From the NCBI RefSeq assembly GCF_001020565.1, contig NZ_LDAS01000001.1, positions 2,132,520 to 2,196,519 of the forward strand: a stretch of DNA of 64,000 nt, read 5' to 3'. Positions 26,879 through 36,564 of this stretch are shown here, in pieces (position 1 is the stretch's first letter; the number at the start of each line of letters is the position of its first letter). The notes under the pieces were generated by a model. That model had not been told where the DNA came from. It worked only from the letters and a program-made list of their open reading frames with translations, and did not search any database. Origin of the DNA: Maribacter thermophilus. GTDB taxonomy: Bacteria; Bacteroidota; Bacteroidia; Flavobacteriales; Flavobacteriaceae. Position numbers and translations under genes: made by a program.

Positions 26879-27790
26879 ATGCAAGAAAACTACTTGGCAA
26901 AATGGCTTAACGGCGAGTTAACGGAAGCAGAACTTAAGGTTTTTAAAGAATCTGAAGAGTATGCTACCTATAAAAAGATCAGGGACGTTTCAGAAAAATT
27001 ACAGTCCCCCGATTTTAATATGGAAGAAGCTTGGGAAAGTATTGATAAACGTCGTGTGCAAGAAACCCCAAAAGTAATTACGTTGGCCCCTTTTAAAACA
27101 TTCTTAAAAATCGCTGCGGTAATAACAGTCTTAATTGTGGGGTCTTATTTTTATCTAAGCACACTTAACGAAACCGTTATCACGGATCTTGCCGAAAACA
27201 AGGAAATTATTTTGCCCGACAATTCCGAAATTATATTAAATGCCGAATCAAAGCTGTCGTACGATGAAAAAAATTGGGACAAAAAAAGGAACATTGGCTT
27301 AAATGGCGAAGCCTTTTTTAAAGTTGCCAAAGGAAAAAAATTCACCGTAACCACCGAACAAGGATCGGTTACCGTTTTAGGGACACAGTTTAATGTGGAA
27401 AACCGGGAAGGCTTTTTTGAGGTGAGTTGTTTCGAAGGCTTGGTAAGTGTTACCATGAACGGCCAAGAAACAAAACTTTCTGCCGGGCATTCACTGATAG
27501 CCATTAACGGCTCCATAACCAAATCTGAAGTAACAAAAAACGGACAACCTTCTTGGTTGAACAATGAAAGTTCGTTTAAAAGTATACCTCTTAAATATGT
27601 GTTGGCAGAATTTCAACGTCAGCACAATATAACGGTAGATGCAAGCCAAATAGATGACAACCAACTGTTCACGGGAACATTCAGTAATACCGACACCGAT
27701 TTAGCTTTAAAAAGTATTAGCACCCCCTTGCGAATAAAATATAAATTTAAAGGGAACAAAGTGCTGTTCTATGAAGAAAACGCACCTTAA
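26879..27790 (+). CDS. FecR family anti-sigma factor
   Basis: A 303-residue single-pass inner-membrane protein. The cytoplasmic N-terminus (1-73) would bind the sigma factor. One helix is at about 74-96 (FLKIAAVITVLIVGSYFYL). The periplasmic FecR domain (about 100-205) has the ILPDNSEIILNAESKLSYD and GEAFFKVAKG motifs. A DUF4974-type C-terminal domain (about 230-300) would contact the STN domain of the receptor. Its last 20 bases overlap the receptor gene, so translation of the two is probably coupled. Confidence 0.92.
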   Translation: MQENYLAKWLNGELTEAELKVFKESEEYATYKKIRDVSEKLQSPDFNMEEAWESIDKRRVQETPKVITLAPFKTFLKIAAVITVLIVGSYFYLSTLNETVITDLAENKEIILPDNSEIILNAESKLSYDEKNWDKKRNIGLNGEAFFKVAKGKKFTVTTEQGSVTVLGTQFNVENREGFFEVSCFEGLVSVTMNGQETKLSAGHSLIAINGSITKSEVTKNGQPSWLNNESSFKSIPLKYVLAEFQRQHNITVDASQIDDNQLFTGTFSNTDTDLALKSISTPLRIKYKFKGNKVLFYEENAP

Positions 27791-30302
27791 GACACTGGCC
27801 CACCGCATTCTTATACTATTACTGTTACTTATAAAAAGTAATGGCACGGCCCAAGATACTGTTAGTTCGAACATTGATATTATAGTTTTTCTACAAGAAT
27901 TGGAAGACAAGTTCAATGTAAAATTTTCCTATGCCGATGCCGACCTAGAGGAAATAAAGATCGTAAAACCAAAAAATTACAATCTACAGACCGCCATAAA
28001 TTACATATCGGAAAAAAGCTCTTTACAGATTCAGAAATTAAATGATCGCTATTATTCCGTCTCCAAAAATAGCAGCATTACTATTTGCGCTACGGTACTT
28101 GACAATTATGAAGACAATACCATACCTGGGGCCACTGTTAAAATATTAAATACCGACAAAGCGACCGTCACCGATACCGAAGGTGCTTTTTACCTTGAAA
28201 ACATTCCTAGAAAGGCAATTGTACAAATTACCCACATGGGCTTTAAACCTTATTTTACAACGGCCGAAAATTTAATTGGCAAATCATCTTCTTGCAAAAC
28301 AATTGTATTGGCCCAAAACTACCAAGAACTGGAAGAAGTGGTAGTATATAAGTTTTTAACCGATGGCCTCGTAAAATTACCCGATGGCGGTATTGAAATG
28401 AACACCGATAAATTCGGTATTTTACCTGGTCTTACAGAACCAGACATACTACAAACGGTACAATCGTTACCGGGTATAAAGAGCGTGGACGAAACCGTTT
28501 CGGACATTAACATACGCGGTGGCACCAATGATCAAAACCTAATTATATGGGACGGCATAAAAATGTACCAATCTGGACATTTCTTTGGTTTAATATCTGC
28601 TTTTAACCCATATCTTACAGATAAAATAACCATCATAAAAAATGGCACCAGTGCCCTTTATGGCGATGGCGTAAGCGGTGTATTGGACATGAGGACAAAG
28701 AACACCATAACCAACTCGGTCTATGGCGGGGCAGGACTTAACCTTATCAGCGGTGATGCCTATGGGCAGGTACCCATAAAGGATAATTTGGCCATACAAT
28801 TTTCAGGAAGGCGCTCACTTACCGATTTTTTAAACACCCCAACATACAACACTTTTTCTGAGAAAGCCTTTCAAGATAGTGATGTACAGTCGGACAATGA
28901 TTTTTATTTTTATGACTTTTCAGGAAAAATCCTTTATGACATTGCCCCTTATCAAAAACTACGAATTAGCCTGATACATATAAAAAACCATCTAGATTAC
29001 CTAGAAACAAATTTAGACGACAGCAATTCTAAAAATAGTAGTTTAGACCAGACCAACATTTCTTTTGGCGCTACTTTACATAGCGATTGGACGGAGAATT
29101 TTAAAACCGACCTCAACCTTTATTATACAAGGTACCGCTTAAATGCCCTAAGCATTTCCGATGCCGACAGTCAACGCTTGCTACAAAGCAATCTTGTTCT
29201 TGAGAAGAGTGCAAAACTTACCTCTACCTATATGTTCAACGAAAACCTTCGCTGGACAAACGGTTACCAAGTAAACGAAACAGGAATACAGAATCAGACA
29301 GATCTGAACGAGCCCGAATTTATAAGCAACATTAAAGGGGTCATCTACACCCATTCTTTATATTCTGAAGGGGAATACAATTCTTACGACCAACGTTTTA
29401 TGGCAAAAATTGGAGCCAGATTAAATTATATCGAAAATATAAACACCTTTAAAGAGCTTGTACTAGAGCCAAGACTTAACCTAAGTTATGAGTTTGCCCC
29501 ACATCTAAAAACAGAGGTATTAGGAGAATACAAAAGCCAGTCCACCAACCAGATAATAGACTTGGAACAGAACTTTCTAGGTATAGAAAAACGGCGATGG
29601 ATTCTAGCCGACGGCACTACTTTACCAGTGGTAAAAAGCAAACAAGGCTCTATAGGTTTTAATTACGACGAAAACAGTTTTTATGTTGGTATCGAAGGTT
29701 TTTATAAATTAGTAACAGGTATTAATGTAGAAACCCAAGGATTTCAAAACCAAAACCAGTTCAACAAAGAGATAGGGGAGTATACCATTAAGGGAGTGGA
29801 GTTCTTGATCAATAAAAAGAATAACGATTATAGTGCTTGGCTAAGTTACGCCTACAACATCAACGATTATACCTTCGACGCCATTACACCTACCCATTTC
29901 CCCAACAACTTGGACATTAGGCACTCGCTGACCATTGCCGGAAACTATAACTACAACAATTTAAAAATAGGTATAGGAATCAATTATAGATCAGGAAAAC
30001 CATATACCCGACCCGATACGAACACACCTGTTAACGATACTACTTTTCCGTATCAAATTAATTACCAAAGACCGAACAGTAGCCGCTTACCAGAATATAT
30101 TAGAGCCGATGCATCTGTTACCTACGATTTTAAAATAAGCGCGCGCATTAAAGCCTCTACAGGAATATCCGTTCTCAATTTCACTAACAGGAAGAACGTT
30201 TTGAACACCTATTATAGACTTAACGAAGCCAATGAAGTCGAAACCGTTCAACGCACATCATTGGGCGTTACGCCAAATGCCAGCTTTAGAATACAATTTT
30301 AA
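27771..30302 (+). CDS. TonB-dependent outer-membrane transducer with STN domain
   Basis: An 843-residue outer-membrane receptor with a signal peptide (about 1-27), an STN signalling domain (about 33-100), a carboxypeptidase-regulatory-like beta domain (about 103-182), a plug (about 215-310, with the conserved DINIRGGTNDQNLIIWDG) and a 22-strand-type barrel ending in RIQF. The STN domain identifies it as the type that signals to FecR on ligand binding. The ligand is unknown. No SusD partner is present, and argS converges on it with two bases between the stops. Confidence 0.9.
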   Translation: MKKTHLKTLAHRILILLLLLIKSNGTAQDTVSSNIDIIVFLQELEDKFNVKFSYADADLEEIKIVKPKNYNLQTAINYISEKSSLQIQKLNDRYYSVSKNSSITICATVLDNYEDNTIPGATVKILNTDKATVTDTEGAFYLENIPRKAIVQITHMGFKPYFTTAENLIGKSSSCKTIVLAQNYQELEEVVVYKFLTDGLVKLPDGGIEMNTDKFGILPGLTEPDILQTVQSLPGIKSVDETVSDINIRGGTNDQNLIIWDGIKMYQSGHFFGLISAFNPYLTDKITIIKNGTSALYGDGVSGVLDMRTKNTITNSVYGGAGLNLISGDAYGQVPIKDNLAIQFSGRRSLTDFLNTPTYNTFSEKAFQDSDVQSDNDFYFYDFSGKILYDIAPYQKLRISLIHIKNHLDYLETNLDDSNSKNSSLDQTNISFGATLHSDWTENFKTDLNLYYTRYRLNALSISDADSQRLLQSNLVLEKSAKLTSTYMFNENLRWTNGYQVNETGIQNQTDLNEPEFISNIKGVIYTHSLYSEGEYNSYDQRFMAKIGARLNYIENINTFKELVLEPRLNLSYEFAPHLKTEVLGEYKSQSTNQIIDLEQNFLGIEKRRWILADGTTLPVVKSKQGSIGFNYDENSFYVGIEGFYKLVTGINVETQGFQNQNQFNKEIGEYTIKGVEFLINKKNNDYSAWLSYAYNINDYTFDAITPTHFPNNLDIRHSLTIAGNYNYNNLKIGIGINYRSGKPYTRPDTNTPVNDTTFPYQINYQRPNSSRLPEYIRADASVTYDFKISARIKASTGISVLNFTNRKNVLNTYYRLNEANEVETVQRTSLGVTPNASFRIQF

Positions 30303-30304
30303 AA

Positions 30305-32086
30305 TCACATTCTTTCCGGAACGTCAATACCCAACAACTTAAATGCAGATTGAATAGTGTTACCTACCTTTTGAGATAATTGCACCCTAAAATCTTTCTT
30401 TTTCACATCTTCTTCGCCCAGTATAGAAACTTGTTGATAGAACGAATTAAATTCTTTTACTAAATCGTATGTATAGTTGGCAATCAACGCAGGGCTATAG
30501 TTTTCTGCGGCTAGCTGAATTGTTTCAGGAAAAAGTTGAATCTGTTTGATCAACTCTTTCTCTTTTAAATGAAGTTCCGACACCTCTACCAAGGCAGCCC
30601 TTTCAACATTGGTTTCTTTTGCCTTTCTTAATATAGATTGTATTCTAGCGTACGTATATTGGATAAAAGGCCCTGTATTTCCCTGAAAATCGACAGATTC
30701 CTTAGGATCGAACAAAATTCTTTTTTTAGGGTCCACTTTTAAAATGAAATATTTTAAAGCCCCAAGGCCGATCATTTTATATAGTTCTTTTTTCTCGGCA
30801 TCAGAGTAGTCCTCCAACTTGCCCAGCTCTTCTGATATAGCGGCTGCCGTTTGGGTCATGTCCTCCATTAAATCATCGGCATCCACAACGGTTCCTTCCC
30901 TACTTTTCATTTTACCACTGGGCAAATCTACCATGCCATAACTAAGGTGATACAACTTATCGGCCCATGTAAAACCTAATTTCTTTAGAATCAAGAACAA
31001 AACCTTAAAGTGGTAATCTTGCTCATTACCTACGGTATACACCATTCCGTTCACATCCGGATAGTCCTTAACCCTTTGAATGGCCGTACCAATATCCTGT
31101 GTCATATATACAGCGGTACCATCGGACCTAAGCACTATTTTTTCATCCAAGCCCTCATCGGTAAGGTCTATCCAAACACTGCCATCTTCCTTTTTATAAA
31201 AAACGCCTTTTTCCAATCCGTCCGCAACCACATCCTTACCCAAAAGATACGTGTCGCTTTCGTAATAATAAGTATCAAAATCTACGCCCAGGTTTTTGTA
31301 GGTAGTTTCAAAACCTTCATAAACCCAACCGTTCATTCTTTTCCATAAAGAAACCACCTCTTCATCGCCGGCCTCCCATTTTTGCAACATTTTTTGAGCT
31401 TCCAAAAGAATGGGGGCTTCCTTTTCGGCCACCTCCTTTTCAACACCCTTTGCTACCAATTCGGCAATTTCTTCCTTATAGGCCTTATCAAAAGCCACAT
31501 AGTAATTCCCGACCAGCTTATCCCCTTTTAGCCCTGTACTTTCAGGAGTTTCCCCATTTCCAAAACGCTGCCAGGCCAACATACTTTTACAGATATGAAT
31601 ACCACGATCGTTGATAATTTGCGTTTTGTATACTTTTTTACCCGACGCCTTTAAAATTTCTGCTACGGAATACCCTAAGAGGTTATTTCTTACATGCCCT
31701 AAATGAAGGGGTTTGTTGGTATTGGGAGATGAATATTCTACCATCACCGCGTCATCTTGGACAGCAATTAGACCAAATTCATCATTATCTTTTACCTTAT
31801 TGAAAAAACTCAGGTAAAAAGAATCTGAAATAGAAATATTAAGAAACCCTTTTACAACATTAAAACCAGAAACTTCCGAAACTTCCTTTTTCAAATAGGT
31901 TCCTATCTGCTCCCCTATTTGAACAGGATTTCCTTTTACATGCCTAAGCATTGGAAAAACCACCACGGTGACATCTCCTTCAAAATCTTTCCTGGTCGGT
32001 TGAAACTCTACCGTAGGCAAGGCTATACCATAGATAGCCGATACTGCTTCTTTTACTTTCTCGTCTAGAACTTTCTGAATATTCAT
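30305..32086 (-). CDS. argS: arginyl-tRNA synthetase
   Basis: A 593-residue class I aminoacyl-tRNA synthetase from the ATG at 32086 (MNIQKVLDEKV); another ATG two codons upstream is possible. The N-terminal Add-1 domain is followed by the HIGH-type motif HLGHVRNN (about 130-137), the KMSKS-like KMKSREG and a C-terminal anticodon-binding DALR domain. The length is normal. It is divergent from a hypothetical protein gene, with about 115 bases between the chosen starts. Confidence 0.96.
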   Translation of the reverse strand: MNIQKVLDEKVKEAVSAIYGIALPTVEFQPTRKDFEGDVTVVVFPMLRHVKGNPVQIGEQIGTYLKKEVSEVSGFNVVKGFLNISISDSFYLSFFNKVKDNDEFGLIAVQDDAVMVEYSSPNTNKPLHLGHVRNNLLGYSVAEILKASGKKVYKTQIINDRGIHICKSMLAWQRFGNGETPESTGLKGDKLVGNYYVAFDKAYKEEIAELVAKGVEKEVAEKEAPILLEAQKMLQKWEAGDEEVVSLWKRMNGWVYEGFETTYKNLGVDFDTYYYESDTYLLGKDVVADGLEKGVFYKKEDGSVWIDLTDEGLDEKIVLRSDGTAVYMTQDIGTAIQRVKDYPDVNGMVYTVGNEQDYHFKVLFLILKKLGFTWADKLYHLSYGMVDLPSGKMKSREGTVVDADDLMEDMTQTAAAISEELGKLEDYSDAEKKELYKMIGLGALKYFILKVDPKKRILFDPKESVDFQGNTGPFIQYTYARIQSILRKAKETNVERAALVEVSELHLKEKELIKQIQLFPETIQLAAENYSPALIANYTYDLVKEFNSFYQQVSILGEEDVKKKDFRVQLSQKVGNTIQSAFKLLGIDVPERM

Positions 32087-32202
32087 CAACATGTAATTAA
32101 GGCTGCAAAACTAAGCATTTTTTGCGCTTTTTAAGGTAAACGGATGCGGCATTCAACATACAATTGATTAACTTTAATGGAAACTACCCTTATACAAACA
32201 AT

Positions 32203-32628
32203 ATGCTTTTAAACGTTTCTTACAACAATAGCGAAATCACCAGAAAGATAGATAAGCAGGTAGGCAAACCGTTTACACTAAAACAACGTTTTGATATGGG
32301 AGGTATCGGCTCTCCCAAACTTATAATCACCGATACAAGTGTAGAAATCAGAAACTTGCTCATCTTGGACAACAACAGAAATACTTGTAACGTTGAAATG
32401 AGACCCCACGGAATTATTGTACGGTTCCGCTCTTTGTTGGAAACATATGCGTTGGTAATCCCGTACTATAAATTAACCCTTTACAAAGGGGACTCCTCTA
32501 TATATGCCATACATAAAGACCATTACTTTATAAAGGTAGTCTCTGACACCAAGGCGGTTCAGAAGTTTTTCAAAAAGATATTGGAGTACAGGGCGGACAA
32601 CTCCCCCACCTCTATCGATGACCTGTAA
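32203..32628 (+). CDS. hypothetical protein, flavobacterial
   Basis: A 141-residue protein from the ATG at 32203 (an in-frame TTG at 32164 would add 13 residues). It has no signal peptide or membrane helix. The middle is beta-rich (KLIITDTSVEIRNLLIL, IIVRFRSLLETYALVIPYY) and the C-terminus is helical (AVQKFFKKILEYRAD). This pattern looks like a small PH-like or YcxB-like fold, but I cannot assign a family. It is followed by the NAD(P)-binding protein gene, 66 bases downstream. Confidence 0.65.
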   Translation: MLLNVSYNNSEITRKIDKQVGKPFTLKQRFDMGGIGSPKLIITDTSVEIRNLLILDNNRNTCNVEMRPHGIIVRFRSLLETYALVIPYYKLTLYKGDSSIYAIHKDHYFIKVVSDTKAVQKFFKKILEYRADNSPTSIDDL

Positions 32629-32694
32629 TATGGACCATTATTATTATAATAATTTAAACGATTATATTTTTCAAATGTTCAAAACTCCCTTATC

Positions 32695-34176
32695 GTGAAA
32701 ATTCTATTAACCGGAGCCAATGGTTATATCGGTATGCGCCTACTTCCCCAATTATTGGCCGCAGGCCATGAAGTGGTTTGTGCGGTAAGGGATGCAAGCA
32801 GGTTATCGGTTGATGAGGAAACCAGAAAAAAGATTGAGGTTATTGAAATAGATTTTCTGAACGAGGTAAAGTACAAGTTACTGCCAAAAGATTTGGATGT
32901 CGCCTATTTCTTGATCCACTCCATGAGTTCTTCCACAACGGATTTTGATGAAAAGGAAGCGGCCATGGCCGTAAATTTCAACTCACACGTAAAAGACACC
33001 AACATTGAACAGGTTATTTACCTAAGTGGCATTGTAAATGACCAAACGCTGTCCAAACATCTAAGTTCTAGAAAAAACGTGGAAGGCATTCTTTCGCAAG
33101 GCCATTTTAAACTAACCGTATTACGGGCAGGAATCGTTGTTGGCTCTGGCAGTTCTTCTTTTGAAATCATTAGAGATCTTTGCGAAAAACTCCCCCTAAT
33201 GATTACCCCCAAATGGGTACTGACCAAAACCCAACCAATTGCCATTAGAGACGTTATCGCTTTTCTCACAGGGGTATTGGGCCATAAAGAAACCTATGAC
33301 GATTGTTTTGATATTGCAGGCCCCGATATACTTACCTACAAAGATATGCTACAGCAATATGCGAAGGCAAGAGGCTTTAAAAACTGGATTTTTACAGTAC
33401 CGGTAATGACACCAAAGCTATCTTCTTATTGGTTATATTTTGTTACTTCTACCTCATATAAACTTGCATTGAACCTAGTGGACAGTATGAAAATAGAAGT
33501 GGTCGCCAAAGACGATAGGTTGTCGAAAATTTTAAATATAACACCACATACTTACAGAGAAGCCATTGACATGGCTTTCAAAAAAATAGAACAAAACCTT
33601 GTTGTAAGTAGCTGGAAAGATAGTATGATAAGCGGACGTTTCAACAAAAGCCTAGAAAAGTATATTCAGGTTCCGAAGTACGGGGTCTTGCAGGACAAGA
33701 AAAAATTATCCGTCAAAAACCCCAAACAAGTTTTAGAAAATATATGGAAAATTGGAGGAAACAACGGATGGTACTATGGCAATAATTTATGGAAAATAAG
33801 AGGTTTTCTGGATAAATTGACGGGTGGTGTAGGACTAAGAAGGGGAAGAACCCACCCCTACAAATTATACCCAGGCGATTCTTTGGATTTTTGGCGTGTT
33901 CTTTTGGCGGATAAAAAAAGGAAACGCTTGCTGTTATTTGCCGAAATGAAACTACCGGGCGAAGCTTGGTTAGAATTTCAAATAGACGAACATAATGTAT
34001 TGCACCAAACAGCAACTTTTAGGCCCAGAGGCCTAAAAGGACGTTTGTACTGGTACAGCGTTGTTCCTTTTCATTACTTCATTTTTAGGGGTATGATAAG
34101 AAATATTGCCATTTACGGCCCCATAAAGAAAAAGACAACAAGCAACCCTGTTTCAGTAGATAAAAGAAATAATTAA
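32695..34176 (+). CDS. NAD(P)-binding epimerase-like protein with DUF2867 domain
   Basis: A 493-residue protein with an N-terminal Rossmann fold (TGANGYIG, residues 6-13; AGHEVVCAVRD) of the atypical short-chain dehydrogenase group and a C-terminal DUF2867 domain (about 345-480, KLTGGVGLRRGR and the FRPRGLKGRLYWY segment). The start is GTG at 32695, supported by the family N-terminus MKILLTGANGYIG. The reaction is unknown; YbjT-like quinone or isoflavone reductases are distant relatives. The aldehyde dehydrogenase gene follows 32 bases downstream. Confidence 0.82.
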   Translation: MKILLTGANGYIGMRLLPQLLAAGHEVVCAVRDASRLSVDEETRKKIEVIEIDFLNEVKYKLLPKDLDVAYFLIHSMSSSTTDFDEKEAAMAVNFNSHVKDTNIEQVIYLSGIVNDQTLSKHLSSRKNVEGILSQGHFKLTVLRAGIVVGSGSSSFEIIRDLCEKLPLMITPKWVLTKTQPIAIRDVIAFLTGVLGHKETYDDCFDIAGPDILTYKDMLQQYAKARGFKNWIFTVPVMTPKLSSYWLYFVTSTSYKLALNLVDSMKIEVVAKDDRLSKILNITPHTYREAIDMAFKKIEQNLVVSSWKDSMISGRFNKSLEKYIQVPKYGVLQDKKKLSVKNPKQVLENIWKIGGNNGWYYGNNLWKIRGFLDKLTGGVGLRRGRTHPYKLYPGDSLDFWRVLLADKKRKRLLLFAEMKLPGEAWLEFQIDEHNVLHQTATFRPRGLKGRLYWYSVVPFHYFIFRGMIRNIAIYGPIKKKTTSNPVSVDKRNN

Positions 34177-34208
34177 TGTAATTTACCTTACTAAAGTCTT
34201 ATGATCTT

Positions 34209-35582
34209 ATGATAGAATCATTGGTAGAAAAACAGCGTAATTTCTTTTTATCGGGAAAAACAAAGGATGTTAAATTCCGAAAAATCTATTTAAAAAAACT
34301 AAGAAAGGCCATAATCGACTATGAAGATGATGTTTGCACGGCTTTGTACAATGATTTTAAAAAACCAAAATTCGAGGCTATGGCTTCCGAAACACAATTT
34401 GCTCTTTCGGAATTAAACCATGCCATAGAAAACATAGAAGAGTGGAGCGGCCCAAAAAGGGTTTCCTCTACCTGGGTAAACTTTCCCTCAGCGGACTACA
34501 TTTATTCGCAACCTTATGGCAACACCCTTATCATAGCACCATGGAACTACCCGTTTCTTCTAATTATGTCGCCACTGATAGGAGCACTCGCAGCTGGCAA
34601 TACGGCCGTAGTTAAACCATCGGAATTAACACCCAATACATCTCAGGTAATCGAAAATATCATTAAGACCGTCTTTGATGAGGAATATGTATGCGCTGTT
34701 CAAGGAGGTGTAGACATATCGCAAAAACTTTTGTCCAATAAATGGGACTATATATTCTTTACCGGCAGTACCAAAGTAGGTAAGATCGTATACAAAAGTG
34801 CAGCCGAACATCTTACACCCGTCACATTGGAACTAGGCGGAAAAAACCCTTGTATCGTAGACGAATCGGCCTTAGTACAAATAGCCGCCAAACGCATAGC
34901 TTGGGGCAAATTTTTGAACGCCGGACAAACGTGCATAGCTCCCGACTATATTTTGGTCCACAAAAACGTAAAGGAAAAACTTGTGAACGCCTTAAAAAAA
35001 TCCATTACAGGTTTCTTTGGTGAAAATATTGAAAGTTCGACCGACTTTGCACGAATAACCACCCAAGCACATTATGAAAACTTAAAAAGTATGCTAAGGG
35101 ACGAAGAGATACTTTTTGGAGGGGATTTTAATGACGACACCCTCTTTTTGTCCCCCACCTTGGTGAACGAGCCAACACTGAACAGTAAAATAATGGAAGG
35201 AGAAATTTTTGGCCCACTGCTTCCCATTATTTCATACGAAACAGAAAAAGACATTTCAAGGTTAATCTCTAACTACGACAAACCCTTGGCCCTATATGTA
35301 TTCTCGAAAAAGAAAAAATTTCAAGAAAAAATCATTGACCAATATAGTTTTGGTGGTGGCACCATAAACGATACGGTCATACAGATTACAAATAGCCAAC
35401 TACCTTTTGGAGGCATAGGCAGTTCTGGTGTAGGCCACTATCAGGGCAAACACTCTTTTGATATCTTTTCACATAAAAAAGCGATAATCAAAAAAGGATA
35501 TTGGCCAGAACTACCTTTGAGGTACGCTCCTTACAATATCCCTTTACAATTCGTAAAAAAATTAAAATACCTGTTCCGTTGA
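34209..35582 (+). CDS. aldehyde dehydrogenase (NAD(P)-dependent)
   Basis: A 457-residue aldehyde dehydrogenase of the class-3/fatty-aldehyde type. The catalytic residues are visible: Asn113 in APWNYP, Glu208 in LELGGKNP and Cys242 in NAGQTCIAP. The cofactor loop FTGSTKVGK (184-192) is present. The hydrophobic C-terminal segment (PLRYAPYNIPLQFVKKLKYLF) could associate with the membrane, as in fatty aldehyde dehydrogenases. It oxidises aldehydes to acids; the substrate is unknown. It converges on ctlX with 40 bases between the stops. Confidence 0.93.
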   Translation: MIESLVEKQRNFFLSGKTKDVKFRKIYLKKLRKAIIDYEDDVCTALYNDFKKPKFEAMASETQFALSELNHAIENIEEWSGPKRVSSTWVNFPSADYIYSQPYGNTLIIAPWNYPFLLIMSPLIGALAAGNTAVVKPSELTPNTSQVIENIIKTVFDEEYVCAVQGGVDISQKLLSNKWDYIFFTGSTKVGKIVYKSAAEHLTPVTLELGGKNPCIVDESALVQIAAKRIAWGKFLNAGQTCIAPDYILVHKNVKEKLVNALKKSITGFFGENIESSTDFARITTQAHYENLKSMLRDEEILFGGDFNDDTLFLSPTLVNEPTLNSKIMEGEIFGPLLPIISYETEKDISRLISNYDKPLALYVFSKKKKFQEKIIDQYSFGGGTINDTVIQITNSQLPFGGIGSSGVGHYQGKHSFDIFSHKKAIIKKGYWPELPLRYAPYNIPLQFVKKLKYLFR

Positions 35583-35622
35583 TGAACAGTGGTTGTGTAT
35601 TATTTGGCCAATTTGCCGGTAA

Positions 35623-36558
35623 TCAGTTTTCTTTTTTGGGCAAAAATACTTCGGCCATCATACAACGGGCACTTCCTCCTCCACAAGTTTCTATGGTATC
35701 TAAAGGACTATGCACAATGTTGCAATGTTTTTCTATTTGTTGAATCTGACCGGCATTTAAACTGTTATATGCCGCAGAGCTCATCACAAGATATCGCTGG
35801 CCGTCAGAAGCAAGAACCTGTAACATGTTACCGGCAAAGGAGTGCATTTGTTCCTCTGTAATTTCTATGATTTCTTTGTTGTCTTTTTTTAAGTGGTCGA
35901 TTACATTTTTCCGTTCCTTTTTATCATCGATAGTTTCTAGACAAATAACCGAAAAATCTTCTCCTATCGCCATCATAACATTTGTATGATAAATAGGCAA
36001 CCTTTTACCATCTACTGTTTGGTTGGCGGTAAAAATTACCGGCATGCAATCAAAATCTTCACAAAACTCTATGAACAAATCTTCATCTGCCCTTTCTGAC
36101 AGGGCGCAGTATGCCTTATTGTTAACCCTATCCATTATTATACTGCCAGTACCTTCAAGAAAAACACCTTCTTCTTCGGCTGCGGTATAATCCATTACAT
36201 TATCTATCAAAAAACCCTGATTCTCAAGAATTTCTAAAATATCCTCTCTTCGTTCGCTTCGTCTATTTTCAGCAAACATTGGGTATACTCCCACAGTACC
36301 ATCTTTGTGAAAAGAAATCCAATTATTAGGAAATATACTATCCGGAGTATCAGGTTCTAAAGTATCATCAACAACAATAACATTTAATCCGATTCCTCGT
36401 AACTTACTAACAAACGCATCAAACTCTTCTTGTGCTTTTTGGTTTATGGTCTTGTTCTTTTCCTTCAAGTCTTCCATAAAATAATTATTGACCGCAGTTT
36501 GTTCGTTCATACGAAAATTCACCGGTCTAATCATCAATATAGTATTGGTAATCTGCAT
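35623..36558 (-). CDS. ctlX: citrulline utilization hydrolase CtlX-type protein
   Basis: A 311-residue member of the amidinotransferase/arginine-deiminase superfamily. The N-terminal TNTILMIRPVNF and LEPDTPDSIFPNNWISF, the middle EGTGSIIMDR and YHTNVMM, and the C-terminal ETCGGGSARCM match the CtlX subgroup. Known family members convert citrulline to ornithine. The catalytic Cys is in the C-terminal motif (292 or 299). It is six bases downstream of a second amidine hydrolase-like gene, so the two are co-transcribed. Confidence 0.85.
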   Translation of the reverse strand: MQITNTILMIRPVNFRMNEQTAVNNYFMEDLKEKNKTINQKAQEEFDAFVSKLRGIGLNVIVVDDTLEPDTPDSIFPNNWISFHKDGTVGVYPMFAENRRSERREDILEILENQGFLIDNVMDYTAAEEEGVFLEGTGSIIMDRVNNKAYCALSERADEDLFIEFCEDFDCMPVIFTANQTVDGKRLPIYHTNVMMAIGEDFSVICLETIDDKKERKNVIDHLKKDNKEIIEITEEQMHSFAGNMLQVLASDGQRYLVMSSAAYNSLNAGQIQQIEKHCNIVHSPLDTIETCGGGSARCMMAEVFLPKKEN

Positions 36559-36564
36559 AATAAA

